From positions 372,001 to 436,000 of the forward strand of contig NC_051101.1 of assembly GCF_901709675.1 (NCBI RefSeq): a stretch of DNA of 64,000 bases, in the 5' to 3' direction. The notes under the pieces are model-generated. The model searched no databases. It saw only the letters and a list, made by a program, of their open reading frames with translations, and was not told the origin of the DNA. This DNA is from Syngnathus acus (lineage: Eukaryota; Chordata; Actinopteri; Syngnathiformes; Syngnathidae). This document shows positions 1 to 11,330 of this stretch, piece by piece (position 1 is the first letter of the stretch; each line of letters begins with the position of its first letter). A program made the translations under genes and the position numbers.

Positions 1-1172
1 ATGTGTGAGCTTTGAGCGTAGCTTGGTTTTATTAATGTTCATTAGTGAGAAAATTTGCTCACAAAGGTAGGTAGTCCCAAACACAGACAACATTTTTGCA
101 GCCAGTGCTGTCAATTTAGGATAGTGTGGTAGGCGATACTTGTAAAATGTGTCCAAGCCCACAGAGGCAAATTTGTCCTTCAATTCTACATCACATTGCA
201 AATCAATGATTTTCAGTTGCATGTCAACAGGCACATCAGAAGCTCTGACTGTGAATGGTGAGCGAAAAACTGCGAATTCTGTCTCGAGTTCGCTCAAGAC
301 CTGAAATCGTTTCTCAAACTCCCTCAGCAAACCTGAAATCTTGTCTATGTACTGTTTTACATCAGGATTAACGCTTTCTGTGCACACATCTCGGAGACAG
401 GGAAAATTAGCAGGGTCTCCGCTTGCTATCTGCGTCTCCCATAACGTGAGCTTTAACTTGAATGCATGTATGCTGTCATAATACTGTTACAAATTTTTTG
501 CATCCCTGCAACATTCCGTTCAGATTATTCAACCATAAATGCAAGGTCCTGCAGCCAAAGTGGGCACTGTAATTCCTGAACAGGTTTTTCCTTTTTCTCT
601 ATAAATTCTCCGATTTCCCCTCAGAGTACAGCTTTGACGCTAATGCTACTTGGCTAGCAATTTCGTAGTTGGCTTTCACCGCAGCATCACTGACATCTTG
701 GCTCCGGGTGAAAACAGATTGCCGTTTCCTCAGACCAACCAACATTTCATTTACCTTCTGTTTTCTCAGTTTTCCGTGCAAGCTAGTGTATTTTTCACCA
801 TGCTGAGTTTCATGGTGGCGCCGAATATTGTACTCCTTAAGCACCGAAACTTACTGCATGCACACCAGGCACACGGGTTTCCCATTCACCTCGGTGAACA
901 TATTGGGAGGTCAATTTTTTTCTTGAAAAATCTGACACTCTGTGTCCACTTTTCTCTTTATGCTGATGAGGGTGCCTGTTCCAAGAGAAAAAGCGGGTAA
1001 AGCGATTGAACTGGCTAAAACACAACGCATCTAGCGACCAACATAGGAACTGCAGATTTGAAAGGAAATTAAGTTTATTCTTTTTTTTTTTCTTTTCTTT
1101 TGTTAATGCAAATTTATCCCCGGGCCGTACTAAACCCCCTGGCGGGCCGGTTCTGGCCCGCGGGCCCTGCGT
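1..1172 (-). mobile_element. hAT-type element with GTF2IRD2/ZBED-like transposase, decayed
   Basis: The minus strand reads as the N-terminal part of the hAT transposase family that gave rise to GTF2IRD2 and ZBED proteins. At about 790-880 it shows half of a BED zinc finger: a C-L-V-C pair, then the NIRRHHETQHGEKY segment. An in-frame TAA lies between the Cys pair and the His pair, so this copy is inactive. More transposase-like sequence runs to the window edge. The right end (about 1110-1172) is a GC-rich tract on the pattern typical of hAT termini (revcomp starts CAGTAGTATCAAACGCAGGG). The left end is outside the window. The family assignment is by motif memory; the nonsense codon is seen directly. 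Confidence 0.7.
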
Positions 1173-1959
1173 TTGATACTACTGGTTTAGAGGCTATTTC
1201 TGCAGAAGGAGGATCTACTAAATATTGATGTCATTTTTCTGTTGGGGTGCCCAAATTTATGCACCTGCCTACTTTTGTTCAAGTAATGATTGCACACTTT
1301 CTGTAAATCCTATAAACTTCATTTCACTTCTGAAATATCACTGTGTTTGTTTTGTCAATAGTGCACTTATCTGATGTAAGTGACCGGTTCTCCGTTTAAA
1401 GGGTAAAATTCTGTACTTTAGCCCCTCTGCAGTAACGCAGTCTGTAGGGGAGACGAGAATTGATTTAAGCCGGTACGGAAAGAAGATTCGTTCCGAGTCT
1501 AACCGCTGTTCAGGTAACTAATCTATTGTTAGATTAATTCCGTCATTTCCGGACGCCAGTCCCACTGAAATCAAAGAAACCCGAGGGTTGAGTAACTACT
1601 TTGTCGAGATCCAGGATCTCCTCGATCGCGGCTGTTTCAGCGGCTCTCCTTTCGTATTAAGATTGTTGCTTTTGTTATCCGCTCGGAATAGTTTAGCTGT
1701 CTTTGTTAAGACCGCGGGAACTCGTTTATTTTCACTAGCGTACACTCACACTAGCTGAGCTTAAGTTAACGGTTTCGAACCAGATTCTGACACTCCCTGA
1801 TGTCAAGGATTAAAGCTGTCTTCATTTAAAAAAGAACTGAACGGTTTAAAGTATGACTATGATAAACAAAAGAGATTTAAAGCATTAAAGATCAAAATCA
1901 TTAATCGAAATTAAATGATTATAAAGTAGAAATTTAATGAATAATAATAATAATTATAA

Positions 1960-2132
1960 TACCGTAATTTTCGGACTATAAGTCGCACCGGAGTATAAGT
2001 CGCACCAGCCATAAAATGCCCAAAAAAGTGAAAAAAAAACATATATATGTATATAAGTCGCTCCTGAGTATAAGTCGCCCCCCCACCCAAACTATGAAAA
2101 AAACCGCGACTTATAGTCCGAAAATTACGGTA
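1960..2132. mobile_element. MITE with CCGTAATTTTCGGACTATAA termini
   Basis: A 173-bp element bounded by TA has near-perfect inverted ends: CCGTAATTTTCGGACTATAA at 1962 and its complement ending at 2130. Its interior is built from TATAAGTCGC repeats. The same family recurs as a longer element at 47952-49506. No coding capacity. Confidence 0.8.
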
Positions 2133-2999
2133 ATAATAAATTATATTTATAACGCACTTTATATTCGGAGGAATCTCAAAGTGCTAATAATAAGCAAGAA
2201 AGAGAATTACAAGTTTCAATTGTTCGAACAACTAACAATAATTTCCACTCACTATTCTCAATAGAGCAAAAATTATTCAGTCTCGAAGTTCTCTCGATTG
2301 AAAACTCAAAAATATAGTAAAAAAGGGTAAGAGGCTAGAGGTCTAAAATGCTGTTTGGTGGAAAAGTCGAGTGATCAGTTCTCCTTGTTCCAAAATCCGA
2401 ATTCTGTTTAAAAGAACAGGCTGGCCTAAAGAATGGAGATGACGACACCCTAAAAATGGCTCCTCTCTCCTGCACCGTGGTCTGCATCTCCTAGCCTGTC
2501 TTTGAGCTTAAAATGTGACTAAGTCCAATTTGAAGATAGTATAAATTCATTTTAACGGACTTCATTAATCTCAGACAGAATGAAATCTATCTTTGTCTAA
2601 TCGGCGTTCTCGACCCACGGCAGTAGCCGCAGGGGCCATACCCCTGACGGGGAAAGCCCACCGGGCGAGAGAGAGCGATGCTCTTTGGCCGAACAAACCT
2701 TTTATACCAGTCCAGTTCGTGGGTACTATGCCTGCTTGGTCACGTACCAGTTTTTTTCCATAACGTCATACATTGGCCTCAGATGACTCAAATGCTTCCA
2801 GAATAGACTGCACCTGCATCTCAACCGGATTCAACCAGATGAGGTGACCATGTTCTCACGGAAGTAACAATTTCCTCAGGGATGCTTCATCCTGTTTCCC
2901 ACTCCCAAATCTTGTCAACTGTCCATCAACGTGACATTTGCAAATGTTTTTTCTCTGACTTGTGTTCCGTCAAACAGCATTTTGTTTAGGCTTCAATTG

Positions 3000-3600
3000 G
3001 ATGAACGTGACTGAGGTCACGCTCATATGTGGGACCTCGGTCTTCCACCACTTAGTATCACCATTAACCCTTTCCGCCTCCTTGTCTTCGCTCACATTCA
3101 TACATTCATGTGTAAATGGAACATCAATATTACATACATGTTTGATACTGATCAAACATCGTGACAATAATAACACATACTTTCACAATAGTCAATTTAA
3201 CACATAATCATAACTATGATCGTGGATTCTCTTAGTTAGCAAGTTAAAACACTCAAGCATCTTCAAAGCGTATTTTGACAAGCTGGTGACCTCTAGGTCA
3301 AGCTCAAGCGTGGGATTGCAGTCTTTCACCCACGGGATCACTGTCAGCCCCTTGTCCTTACTCAACTCTTAATACATTCATGTGTAAATGAAACATCAGT
3401 GCTATGATGCTGCTCAAGTTGCTACTAACTATACAATATTGCAAAGCAGAATAAAATAAAATATATTGCAGCTTACTCTAACTGTGATTAACATGTCTCA
3501 TTCTCATTACCTAACGATGAGCATGGGCTTCCCTAGTTAGCAAATTAAAATATTCAAGCAGTTTCAAAGTATATTATAGCAAAACAAAATAATATAACAT
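3000..3600. repeat. imperfect ~300-bp tandem repeat
   Basis: Two diverged units follow one another. Shared blocks include ATACATTCATGTGTAAATG (3098 and 3371), CTTAGTTAGCAAGTTAAAAC versus CCTAGTTAGCAAATTAAAAT (3231 and 3532), and TCAAGCATCTTCAAAG versus TCAAGCAGTTTCAAAG. It lies inside the unassigned insertion 1352-3949. Confidence 0.6.
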
Positions 3601-4100
3601 AATCCAAAATTGTGTGTTGCTGTGCCTCAGAACAAGTCTTCATCTAATCAATGACTTTTTAAACTATTAATTTACTATGTTAGGTCAATCTGACTTTAGC
3701 ACCATCTTCTGGTGAAATTTGGAACGGGAATGGAGGTTTACTGGTTCAACCAACAAATTCCCCTTTACCAATTTAACAACAGTTAATTTTGAAGAACTAA
3801 CTTTTAAGTAACCCCTACTAAGGCCCCCTTCTTCAGGTCCTCCATGTCAAGCTTTGAAATTTGGAATTTCATCTTAGTCAATTCGTCTGGGCCAAATCCA
3901 ATACACACTCACGCACCATCTTTTACCCTCCTATCCACCATGTAACTAACAGTTTGCTATATGATATTTTTAACTGGAATTGCTTACCCGAACAACCAAT
4001 GATTTATAAAGCAAAATCTTGAAAATGATCGGGGGTGCCCAAACTTTTGCATACGACTGTACTTGCTTTGGCTCACCTCGCGTGAAAATTGGCCTCCAAG

Positions 4101-6065
4101 TAACGTGGTTACTCGTTTGGCCCCCGAGGTCCGGGAGGCGCTGCATGACGTCCCGGAGAAGATGGAGGAGTTTGTGGCGCTGCTCAACGATTTGGAGCGG
4201 CTGGAAGGGCGGGAAGTGGTCTGCGTCTTCAGGAAGCTGCGCTGCATCCTGGGAAGCCGCACAGAATTGATGCGGGACTTTGCCGCCTTTCTGCATCCTG
4301 AGCAAGCACTTGAGTGCGGACTGGTAAGAAGACGCTTGCGGGGAAAAGCGCAAGGCCATTGAAAAGCATCAGTGGTTCCCCCTCCCTCGCTAATTTACAG
4401 AGCCCTTCTGGCTTTCTTTCTTTTTTGGGTAGTGGGTCGCAGCTGGTGAAAAAGTTGCCACACATGAAGGGAGAGGGACAAGAACTGTTCCTTTTCCTTG
4501 TGCTCATGACAAATGCATTGCAAACCCATTGTTATCGGCTTCTCTTCAAGTAGGTGGCGAAAAATGCGGGTCCCAGACCCACTTTCTCCATGTCGGTAAT
4601 TTGCAGCATGTGCTGTGCTGTGTGCAGTTCCAAGAACAGCAAGCCTTCGAGCGCAGTCGACGCTTCTTGCGGCAACTGGAGATAACGTTTGGAGATAATC
4701 CGTCTCACTACAGCAAAATCATCAAGGCCCTGCAGCCCGGACCACACCTCAGCCCCGCCGGTGTCAACGAGGTATGTTCCTCTTTACCCTTTGTGGCTGC
4801 TCGTCGTCAACTCTGCCCGTCTGCCGCTGCCCGTCCCTCAGCTCAAGGCGCAAATGGCCGCGCTGCTCAAAGGACACCCTCATCTGCAAGCCGAATTCTG
4901 GGTGTTTTTCGACGAGCTCCGCCCGCCGCCCGCTTGCCCGGGACAATTCGAAGAAGCTCATTGGCCGGAGGAAGGTGGAACAGGTGAGGGCCCGGGCCAC
5001 CTGATCGGGGCCGGGGCCGATGGCGCTTTTGAGGAAGTCACTTTACCGGACGTGGATATGGATGAGGACGGACACAAAATGGACGCCACCTTGAGCCGGC
5101 GCCAGAGAAGGAAGCTCCGGTTGCACGCGGCCGATGAGGTGGGAACAGACAGGAAGCCTCACAGAACCGGCCTATGCGTGCTCATTTTTGGACTTTCTTG
5201 TCAGGAGTCCAATTGGCTGTGCTTCTGTCACCACTCCAAGAGCCGCACGCACCGTCGCAGAGGATGCGCTCGCTGCCACGCCAACAAGGTGCGCACGCCA
5301 TACCTCGACCATGCCGTCAGTCATGTGATGCATCCTGTCCAGGCCTCAGGAGGCGTGTCTGGGGCCATGAAGAGTCTCGAGCCGCTCTACGCTCAGATAG
5401 GCTTCGCCTCAGAGGACAAAGATGGCGAGACCAAGGTGGCAGAATGCCAGCGTGCCGGCGTGCCCTCTTGGGAACGTTCGTTCCTGTCGGTCGGCGATGT
5501 AGAAACAGACGATGGCGACACAGTGGAGTCGCCGCTTCCCAAGAGGAAAAGGGGAGAGGAGCTCCATCCTCCCTTCCTGGGCTCCTCCAGCCCAGCCCCG
5601 GACCTCCCTGTGCGTGCCAAGAATATTTCTGTGACGCCGAGTGGAGAGAAGGTCATCCTGTGGACCAGGTGCCCGGCCCTTGCCTCTGACTGGTCAGGGT
5701 GTGCAGAGTTCAATAAGCTGCGACTTGTTTTTTAGAGAAGCCGATCGAGTCATTTTGACCACGTGCCGGCAGGAAGGAGCCAATCAGAACACCTTCCAGG
5801 GCATCTCCGGTCGACTGGGGAACAAGACTCCCGGCGAGGTGATTGGCCACTGTGATGCGTTGAGCAGAAGCTCTCGGTCGGTCGGTCGTTGTGCTTTTGT
5901 TGCAGGTTCAGTCAGTCAGACGCTGACATTGTCGTTGTGCTTTTGTTGCAGGTTTCGCGACGCTTTCGGGACTTAATGCGTCTTTTTCAGAGCGCGACTC
6001 GTAACGCAGGCTCGGAGGATGAGGCTCCGCCCACTGAACTTGTGGCCAATGAAGAACAGGAATGA
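4101..6065 (+). CDS. gon4l: GON-4-like transcription regulator, C-terminal exons
   Basis: The last seven exons of a nuclear chromatin-associated corepressor. Exons: about 4101-4323, 4628-4771, 4842-5138, 5205-5288, 5343-5668, 5736-5838 and 5952-6065 (TGA 6063-6065); all junctions are GT-AG and in phase. In order they encode two paired-amphipathic-helix-like segments ([36 protein letters not shown]), the conserved [12 protein letters not shown] and [18 protein letters not shown] blocks, a short Cys/His-rich basic stretch ([16 protein letters not shown]), a low-complexity linker, and a C-terminal SANT/Myb-like domain ([13 protein letters not shown] to [12 protein letters not shown]). The family is normally over 2000 residues, so most of the gene lies upstream of the window. 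The first exon's acceptor (CCTCCAAG, 4100) is uncertain because a repeat ends 40 bp before it. It is convergent with tmem79. Confidence 0.93.
5887..5954 (+). repeat. duplicated 3' splice site before the last gon4l exon
   Basis: The 22-bp string CGTTGTGCTTTTGTTGCAGG + TT occurs at 5887-5908 and again at 5933-5954, so the terminal exon has two identical pyrimidine tracts and AG sites 46 bp apart. Only the second keeps the conserved VSRRFRDLM frame. The first would give six residues and a TGA. Confidence 0.85.
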
Positions 6066-6127
6066 TCTGTTTGGAATGTGTCACCTGTAAACAAGTGTCC
6101 TCTGCTCACTATTGAAAGGTGTATGAG

Positions 6128-6133
6128 AATAAA
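6128..6133 (+). terminator. gon4l polyadenylation signal
   Basis: AATAAA lies 63 bp after the gon4l stop, the first canonical hexamer downstream. Function inferred from position. Confidence 0.6.
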
Positions 6134-6689
6134 ATAACCTGCGGACTTTTGGTTTCCCTTTGACATCCATGGACTAAGGGCAGCCAACAAGGACGTTCGC
6201 CAAGAAGAACATTTTGGAGACTTTCCCCTCTAATCTGAGTCATTCCAAACAGGAAGGTTCAAGTGCCAATTTGTTTGGCAACTGAGAACTGACGTTTCTA
6301 CAGGGTCCGGCAAAATGCTCTGACACATTTGTAGGTTTAATAAAATGCAAATGAATTTAAGAAACAAAGAAGTTTTTACTTTCGAAAAGTACATATAATG
6401 CCGTTTTGTTTTGTTTCATTTCATTTTTGAATAATGTTATTTTGTTTTGTTTCAGTTGCTAACATGAATTGGAACAGTGAGCATCGCGCTTTCATTGTGG
6501 AAACGTTTATTAAGAATGAATCTAACTGCAACACAATGAGCGTTCCGTTTGCGCTTCAGACTTGGTAGACACGATCCCGTACCTGCTCGAAACACAATCT
6601 TGTTATGGGTTACTAACTTCAGAGCCAGTGGATCAGCATTGAAACGAAAATCAACCGGCTGACCTCGCACCGCCAGAACTCCAGAAAAA

Positions 6690-7024
6690 GTAGCACATAG
6701 TACAAATAATGTAGACAATTCAAAAAAGGTGTGGAGAGCAGGATGTTATTGCACAGCAATGACTCTGAGTCTCTAAGAGTAGTGTGAGTTCATCAGAGCG
6801 ACAGCCTGGGGGAAGAAGCTGTCTCTGTGTCTGCTGGTTTTGGCGTACAGAGCTCTATAACGCCGTCCGGAGGGGAGTAGTTCGAACAGACTGCAACCTG
6901 GGTGAGAAGGGTCTGTAGAGATGTTACTTGCACGTTTCCTGGTCCTGGACAGGTACAAGTCTTGGATAGATGGGAGGTTGATTCCAATTATCTTCTCTGC
7001 AGTCCTGATTGTCCGTTGCAGTCT
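6690..7024 (-). mobile_element. Rex1-like LINE fragment, reverse transcriptase C-terminus
   Basis: The minus strand encodes the C-terminal RT tail (TRKRASNISTDPSHPGCSLF, then [20 protein letters not shown]). The sequence is closely similar to 47160-47450, a longer copy. Both ends are truncated here. It lies between the convergent 3' ends of gon4l and tmem79. Confidence 0.8.
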
Positions 7025-7152
7025 GTTTCTTTAATCTATTTGCATTTTAATTACCCAACAAATGTGTCAGATCATTTTGCCGGACCCTGTAGGAGATGTG
7101 TTCAAGTTTACAGAGGAAGTCGTCTACAATCTTCATAGTGAGAATAATTTGT

Positions 7153-7158
7153 TTTATT
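7153..7158 (-). terminator. tmem79 polyadenylation signal
   Basis: TTTATT on the plus strand (AATAAA on minus) lies 85 bp past the tmem79 stop. Assigned by position only. Confidence 0.5.
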
Positions 7159-7242
7159 ATGAAAGCACCAAGCAAATGCTTGAAAAACTGCAAGGTCAAG
7201 CTGATGTCACCGCAATTGTTTCGCTGCAACTCTTGCTGCTTT

Positions 7243-8195
7243 TCATCCCCAGAACCTCTGGTGGCCCACAGGCGCCGTGGCGTCGGTACGCTGGGGCGAG
7301 CTCCACAGGTATGCAGACGATTCCGCCGTGAAGACGAACACCAAGTTGGCTGTCATCATGGCCAGACTGGGCAGCAAGGACAAGCCCTGTCCAAAAGCGC
7401 GAACGCTGCTGCCCAACGCGGCGGCCAGCCAATAAACCGCCCTGCAGAGAGAAGGTTGCTTTATGCCCGTTACGCCAGAGCCCAAGGCCAAACCGGCCTC
7501 ACCGTCCCAAGGCGAAGACGAGGGCGAGCAGAGGCACGAGCTTCAGCTGCTCTTGGCTCAGGTACATTGCCATGACTACCAGCTGCAGAAAGTACAGCAG
7601 GAAGAGGCTGACAGACTGACGAGTGTAGTTCCTGTGAACGCTGAGGTCCTCAACATCCGCCGCCACCTCCGTTTCGTCCAAAAGCGGCCTAACCACACCA
7701 AACCTGAGACGTGCTACGCCCACCGCCAGCCAGCCTGACCGGCGCGTACAAAAAGGCAAAGGACAGGTAAGTCGTACGCACAGAAGGACAGAGCGAGCAG
7801 ATGGGTCAGCAAAGATTGTAGTCACCCAGGGCGACCGGCGTGGCACCAAAGACGGAGCAGCGTAACACGTAGAGCATCCTGAGGGGTGCGCTGTCCAGCA
7901 GGGGGGCATCAAAGGGCAAAAAGACAAACCCCCCCCACACCAGGAAGGGGAAGAAGATCGCCGAGGTCAGCAGAAAGACGCCCACCTTCAGGATATCGCG
8001 ACTGGGACAGCCATGGGTGCCTGAGACAAAAAAGGAAAAAAGGGTGGCCACGCAGGAAGCACAGGGTTGGAAAAGTTCCCGGGATTTACCTCCAGCGGGG
8101 GACCTGTCACCCCAGTAGCTGCGTCGCTTGAGACCTTTGGCGAGGTTCCTCTCGTACCTTTCCCAGAATGCGTGGGCCTCTTCGGGCTCGGCCAT
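7243..8195 (-). CDS. tmem79: transmembrane protein 79 (mattrin)
   Basis: A multi-pass membrane protein. In mammals the family acts in the secretory/lamellar-granule route of skin and in Wnt receptor quality control. Exons on the minus strand: 8195-8090, 8020-7826, 7734-7503 and 7441-7243 (TGA 7243-7245); 732 nt, 243 residues, all GT-AG and in phase. About five hydrophobic helices are visible: VGVFLLTSAIFFPFLVWGGF, the LRMLYVLRCSVFGATPVALG region continuing across the splice, SLFLLYFLQLVVMAMYL, LKLVPLLALVFALGRAVYWL and SLLPSLAMMTANLVFVF. The C-terminus RFWG matches the family ending RPWG. The ATG at 8195 opens a conserved EEAHAFWERYERNLAKGL stretch. The human protein is about 390 residues with a long N-terminal cytosolic region that is absent here; an upstream coding exon may exist, since an AG acceptor-like site lies just 5' of the ATG. 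Confidence 0.9.
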
Positions 8196-8224
8196 GGGTG
8201 TCAGGCCTGCTCAGCGGGGAGCAT

Positions 8225-9300
8225 GACAATTACATGCTTTGACTTTGCATATTTGTGGCTTAATTTAGAATTGTGCTTGGAATAGCACCATGTAGGAATG
8301 TCACAATACGGCAAATATGCTAACCTGTGTGAACTTGATTTTATTCACAATAAGTAAATCATTGGAATGAATTATGACATAGTTCCAATAACAAAGGCTA
8401 CAGGATGCCTGATGGAATACACAAACCCTCAATCAGATCAATGAGCAGCACATTAAATAGAGTTGGCGTCAAGCGTTTGTTGATGACGTCATAGCAAAGG
8501 TCATGGCAGCTATTGCGTCGTCCTCAACTGTAACCCGACTCAAATCAACCTTTTAAGCCAAGAATTTGGGAAACAAAACAAACCCCTCACGTCAGTACGA
8601 TTATGAACATTGCCTAAATCAGATCAATTGTGAACGTTCAACGCGGACTCGATTCTCGTTCACAGGCTAACATGCTAATTGACGACAGCAAGAAGTCAGA
8701 CATTTGAAAGGATTTGAACGAAGTTCGACTGACCACAGAGCTTCCGTCCTGTGTTTGTTCCTGTCGGGGTAGTTGGCCGACCGGCCAGCTGGCGTTAAAG
8801 AAAGTTAAGTGTGCTTCAGGTGAGCGATGTAAATTTAGCAAACTCCTCCTTTGAAAAGTTCGAAAGCGGAAGTGGCATTTCCATTCCAATTCCACTCGAA
8901 ACGACGTCAAACTTGTTCAGAGAAGGTAAATGCAGGTCCAGAAAGTCAAAACCCTTCAACAATGTGGGTTTAGCTACGGGTGTTTCTACTGAACCAGCAG
9001 GTAAGCTACAGTCTGCAGCATTGGTTCTCGTGCTCAAGCAGGTAAATGATGCTCGAGCTCGTTTACCTGCTTGAGCACGAGAAAAACACCAGTGGCTGAA
9101 ACTAAAGGTTGGCAGGTTTTTTACTTTCTACACCTGAATTTCACATCTCCAGTCATGTAATGATTTCATCACGCAATAATCTACTTGTTTTGTGTCTCAT
9201 TTACGGTTAAACATGACGTTGAAGGTTGAAGAGAGTTTGAAGTTGAAACCTGAACTAGAGTCTATCGTTGATGTTTCATCTTGCAACTTGAACTGCGAGT
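8225..9300. other. intergenic stretch 5' of tmem79
   Basis: Presumed upstream region of tmem79 (minus strand). No conserved coding sequence recognised. An 87-codon open frame at 8811-9074 matches no family I know. The one distinct structure is the hairpin at 9025-9083. Confidence 0.4.
9025..9083. repeat. 22-bp perfect hairpin
   Basis: Arm TTCTCGTGCTCAAGCAGGTA + AA (9025-9046) is exactly complementary to 9062-9083. They are separated by a 15-nt loop that itself contains the palindrome GCTCGAGC. No adjacent transposon termini seen. Confidence 0.8.
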
Positions 9301-9304
9301 GGTA

Positions 9305-9925
9305 CATCCATCCATCCATCCATCTATCTTCTACCGCTTATCCGGGGTCAGGTCCCGGGGGCAGCAGCTTTAGGAGGGACGCCCAGACTTCCCTCTCCGC
9401 AGTCACAATGGAAGGCGTGTCGGTGGACTTAAGGACTTGAAGTATTCTCCCCACCTACTCACGACGTCCCGAGTCGAGGTCAGCAGCACACCGTCTCCAC
9501 TGCACACAGTGTTAACGGTGCATTGTTTCCCCCTCCTGAGATGCCGGATGGTGAACCAAAATTTCCTCAAAGTTGTCTGGAAGTCATTCTCCATGGCCTC
9601 GCCAAACTCCTCCCACGCCCGGGTTTTTGCCTCAGCAACTGCCGAAGCCATGTTCCTTGCCCATCCGCTACCTGTCGGCTGCCTCCGGAGTTCCACAGGC
9701 CAAAATGGCCCGATAGGACTCATCCTTAAGCTTGACGGCATCCCTTACCGCTGGTGGTATTTGTGAGGGTCTGCAGGGAAGGTCTGGCAGAATCCCCTAT
9801 CAGAAAGGGTTTCAACTCACACCTCCGGCAGAGCTTTTCCCACATCCTTGGGGGGGTCAGGGGACATTGAGTCTGAGTGGACCATGTTCCATCCCTCCAT
9901 TAAGGCGGCCGACCGGAGCTGATAT
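9305..9925 (-). mobile_element. RTE-type LINE fragment, internally deleted
   Basis: It starts on the plus strand with a (CATC)n tract and CTTCTACCGCTTATCCGGGG, the reversed 3' end of fish RTE elements (compare 60717-60800). The minus strand then encodes the linker between endonuclease and RT (AWEEFGEAMENDF; FWFTIRHLRRGKQ; RWGEYFKSL). The RT domain between tail and linker is missing, so it is a deletion derivative. Confidence 0.75.
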
Positions 9926-10826
9926 ACAGGACTGTCTCAGAGAATTAGAATATTGTGATGAAGTTCTTTATTTTCTGTAATGCAATTAAAAAAACAAGAA
10001 TGTCATACATTCTGGATTCCTTACAAATAAACTGAAATATTGCAAGCCTTTTATTTTAATATTGCTGATTAAGGCTTACAGCTTAAGAAAACTCAAAAAT
10101 CCTATCAAAAAATTTGAATATTTCCTCAGACCAAGTAAAAAAAAATGATTTAAAACAGCTAAACAAAATCAAACATTTGAAAATGTCCATTAATGCACTC
10201 AGTACTTGGTTGGGAATCCTTTTGCACGGATTACTGCATCAATGCGGCGTGGCATGGAGGCAATCAGCCTGTGGCATTGCTGAGGTGTTATGGATGCCCA
10301 GGATGCTTCAATAGCGGCCTTTAGCTCATTTGCATTGTTTGGACTGGTGTCTTTCAGCTTCTTCACAATACCCCACAAATTCTCTATGGGGTTCAGGTCA
10401 GGGGAATTGGCAGGCCAATCGAGGACAGTAATGCCATGGTCAGTTTCAGACGAAAGCAAGTTTTGTATTTCATTTGGAAGTCAAGGCGCCAGAGTCTGGA
10501 GAAAGGTTGGAGAGGAGCAAAATCCAAATTGCTTGAAATCCAGTGTGAAGTTCCCACAGTCAGCGATGGTTTGGGGAGCCATTTCAGCTGCTGGTGTTGG
10601 TCCACTGTGTTTCATCAAGTCCAGAGTAAATGCAGATTTTAGAGCACTACATGCTTCCGTCTGCTGAAAAGCTCTATGGAGATGATGATTTCATTTTCCA
10701 GCATGATCTGGCACCTGCCCACAGTGCCAAAACCACCAGTAAATGGTGTACTGACCATGGCATTACTGTCCTCGATTGGCCTGCCAATTCCCCTGACCTG
10801 AACCCCATTAGAGAATATGTGGGTAT

Positions 10827-11142
10827 TGTTAAGTTAAAGTTAAAGTCCCAATGATCGTCACACACACATCTGGGTGTGGTGAAATTTGTCCTCTGCATTT
10901 AACCCATCCCCATGTGATTTTAATCCATCCCCTGGGGGAGAGGGGAGCAGTGAGCAGCAGCGGTGCCGCGCTCGGGAATCATTTGGTGATCTAACCCCCC
11001 AATTCCAACCCTTAATGCTGAGTGCCAAGCAGGGAGGCAATGGGTCCCATTTTTATAGTCTTTGGTATGACCCGGCCGGGGTTTGAACCCACAACCTTCC
11101 AGTCTCAGGGCGGACACTCTACCACTAGGCCACTGAGCTTGT
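10827..11142 (-). mobile_element. tRNA-derived SINE
   Basis: The minus strand begins GCTCAGTGGCCTAGTGGTAG (A box TGGCCTAGTGG) and has a B box GGTTCAAACCC, then a body ending in TTTAACTTTAACTT repeats. It sits inside the Tc1 transposase remnant between two TTGT tetranucleotides that may be the target duplication. Confidence 0.85.
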
Positions 11143-11330
11143 GAAGAAGAAGCTGAAAGACACCAGACCCAACAATGCAAATGAGCTAAAGGCCGCTATA
11201 GAGGCTTTGCAGCTGACGTCATCAAGCTACCCACATTAGCTTGGCGGCCATCTTGGCGGTCAACTTTTCAGTGCCGGTCAACGACTCACACACGCTTTCT
11301 TGTTATATCTGCTGCTATTTGAGCTTAAAA

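Larger units (their letters stand above)
1190..4062. mobile_element. DNA repeat split by an unassigned ~2.6-kb insertion
   Basis: Two parts of one fish repeat flank this block. The left part (about 1238-1351) carries GGGGTGCCCAAATTTATGCA and ends in CACTGTGTTTG. The right part (3950-4062) resumes with GTTTGCTATATGATAT and ends with GGGGTGCCCAAACTTTTGCA. The intervening 1352-3949 therefore looks like a later insertion, and GTTTG at both junctions may be a 5-bp target duplication. The insert has no long open frame, and I do not recognise its family. It contains a small MITE (1960-2132) and a ~300-bp imperfect tandem repeat (3000-3600). No gene is visible in 1190-4060. Confidence 0.5.

Noticed and set aside
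8811-9074. 87-codon frame near the hairpin as a small gene
   Set aside because: No recognised family, no supporting splice sites, and it runs through the hairpin; likely chance.
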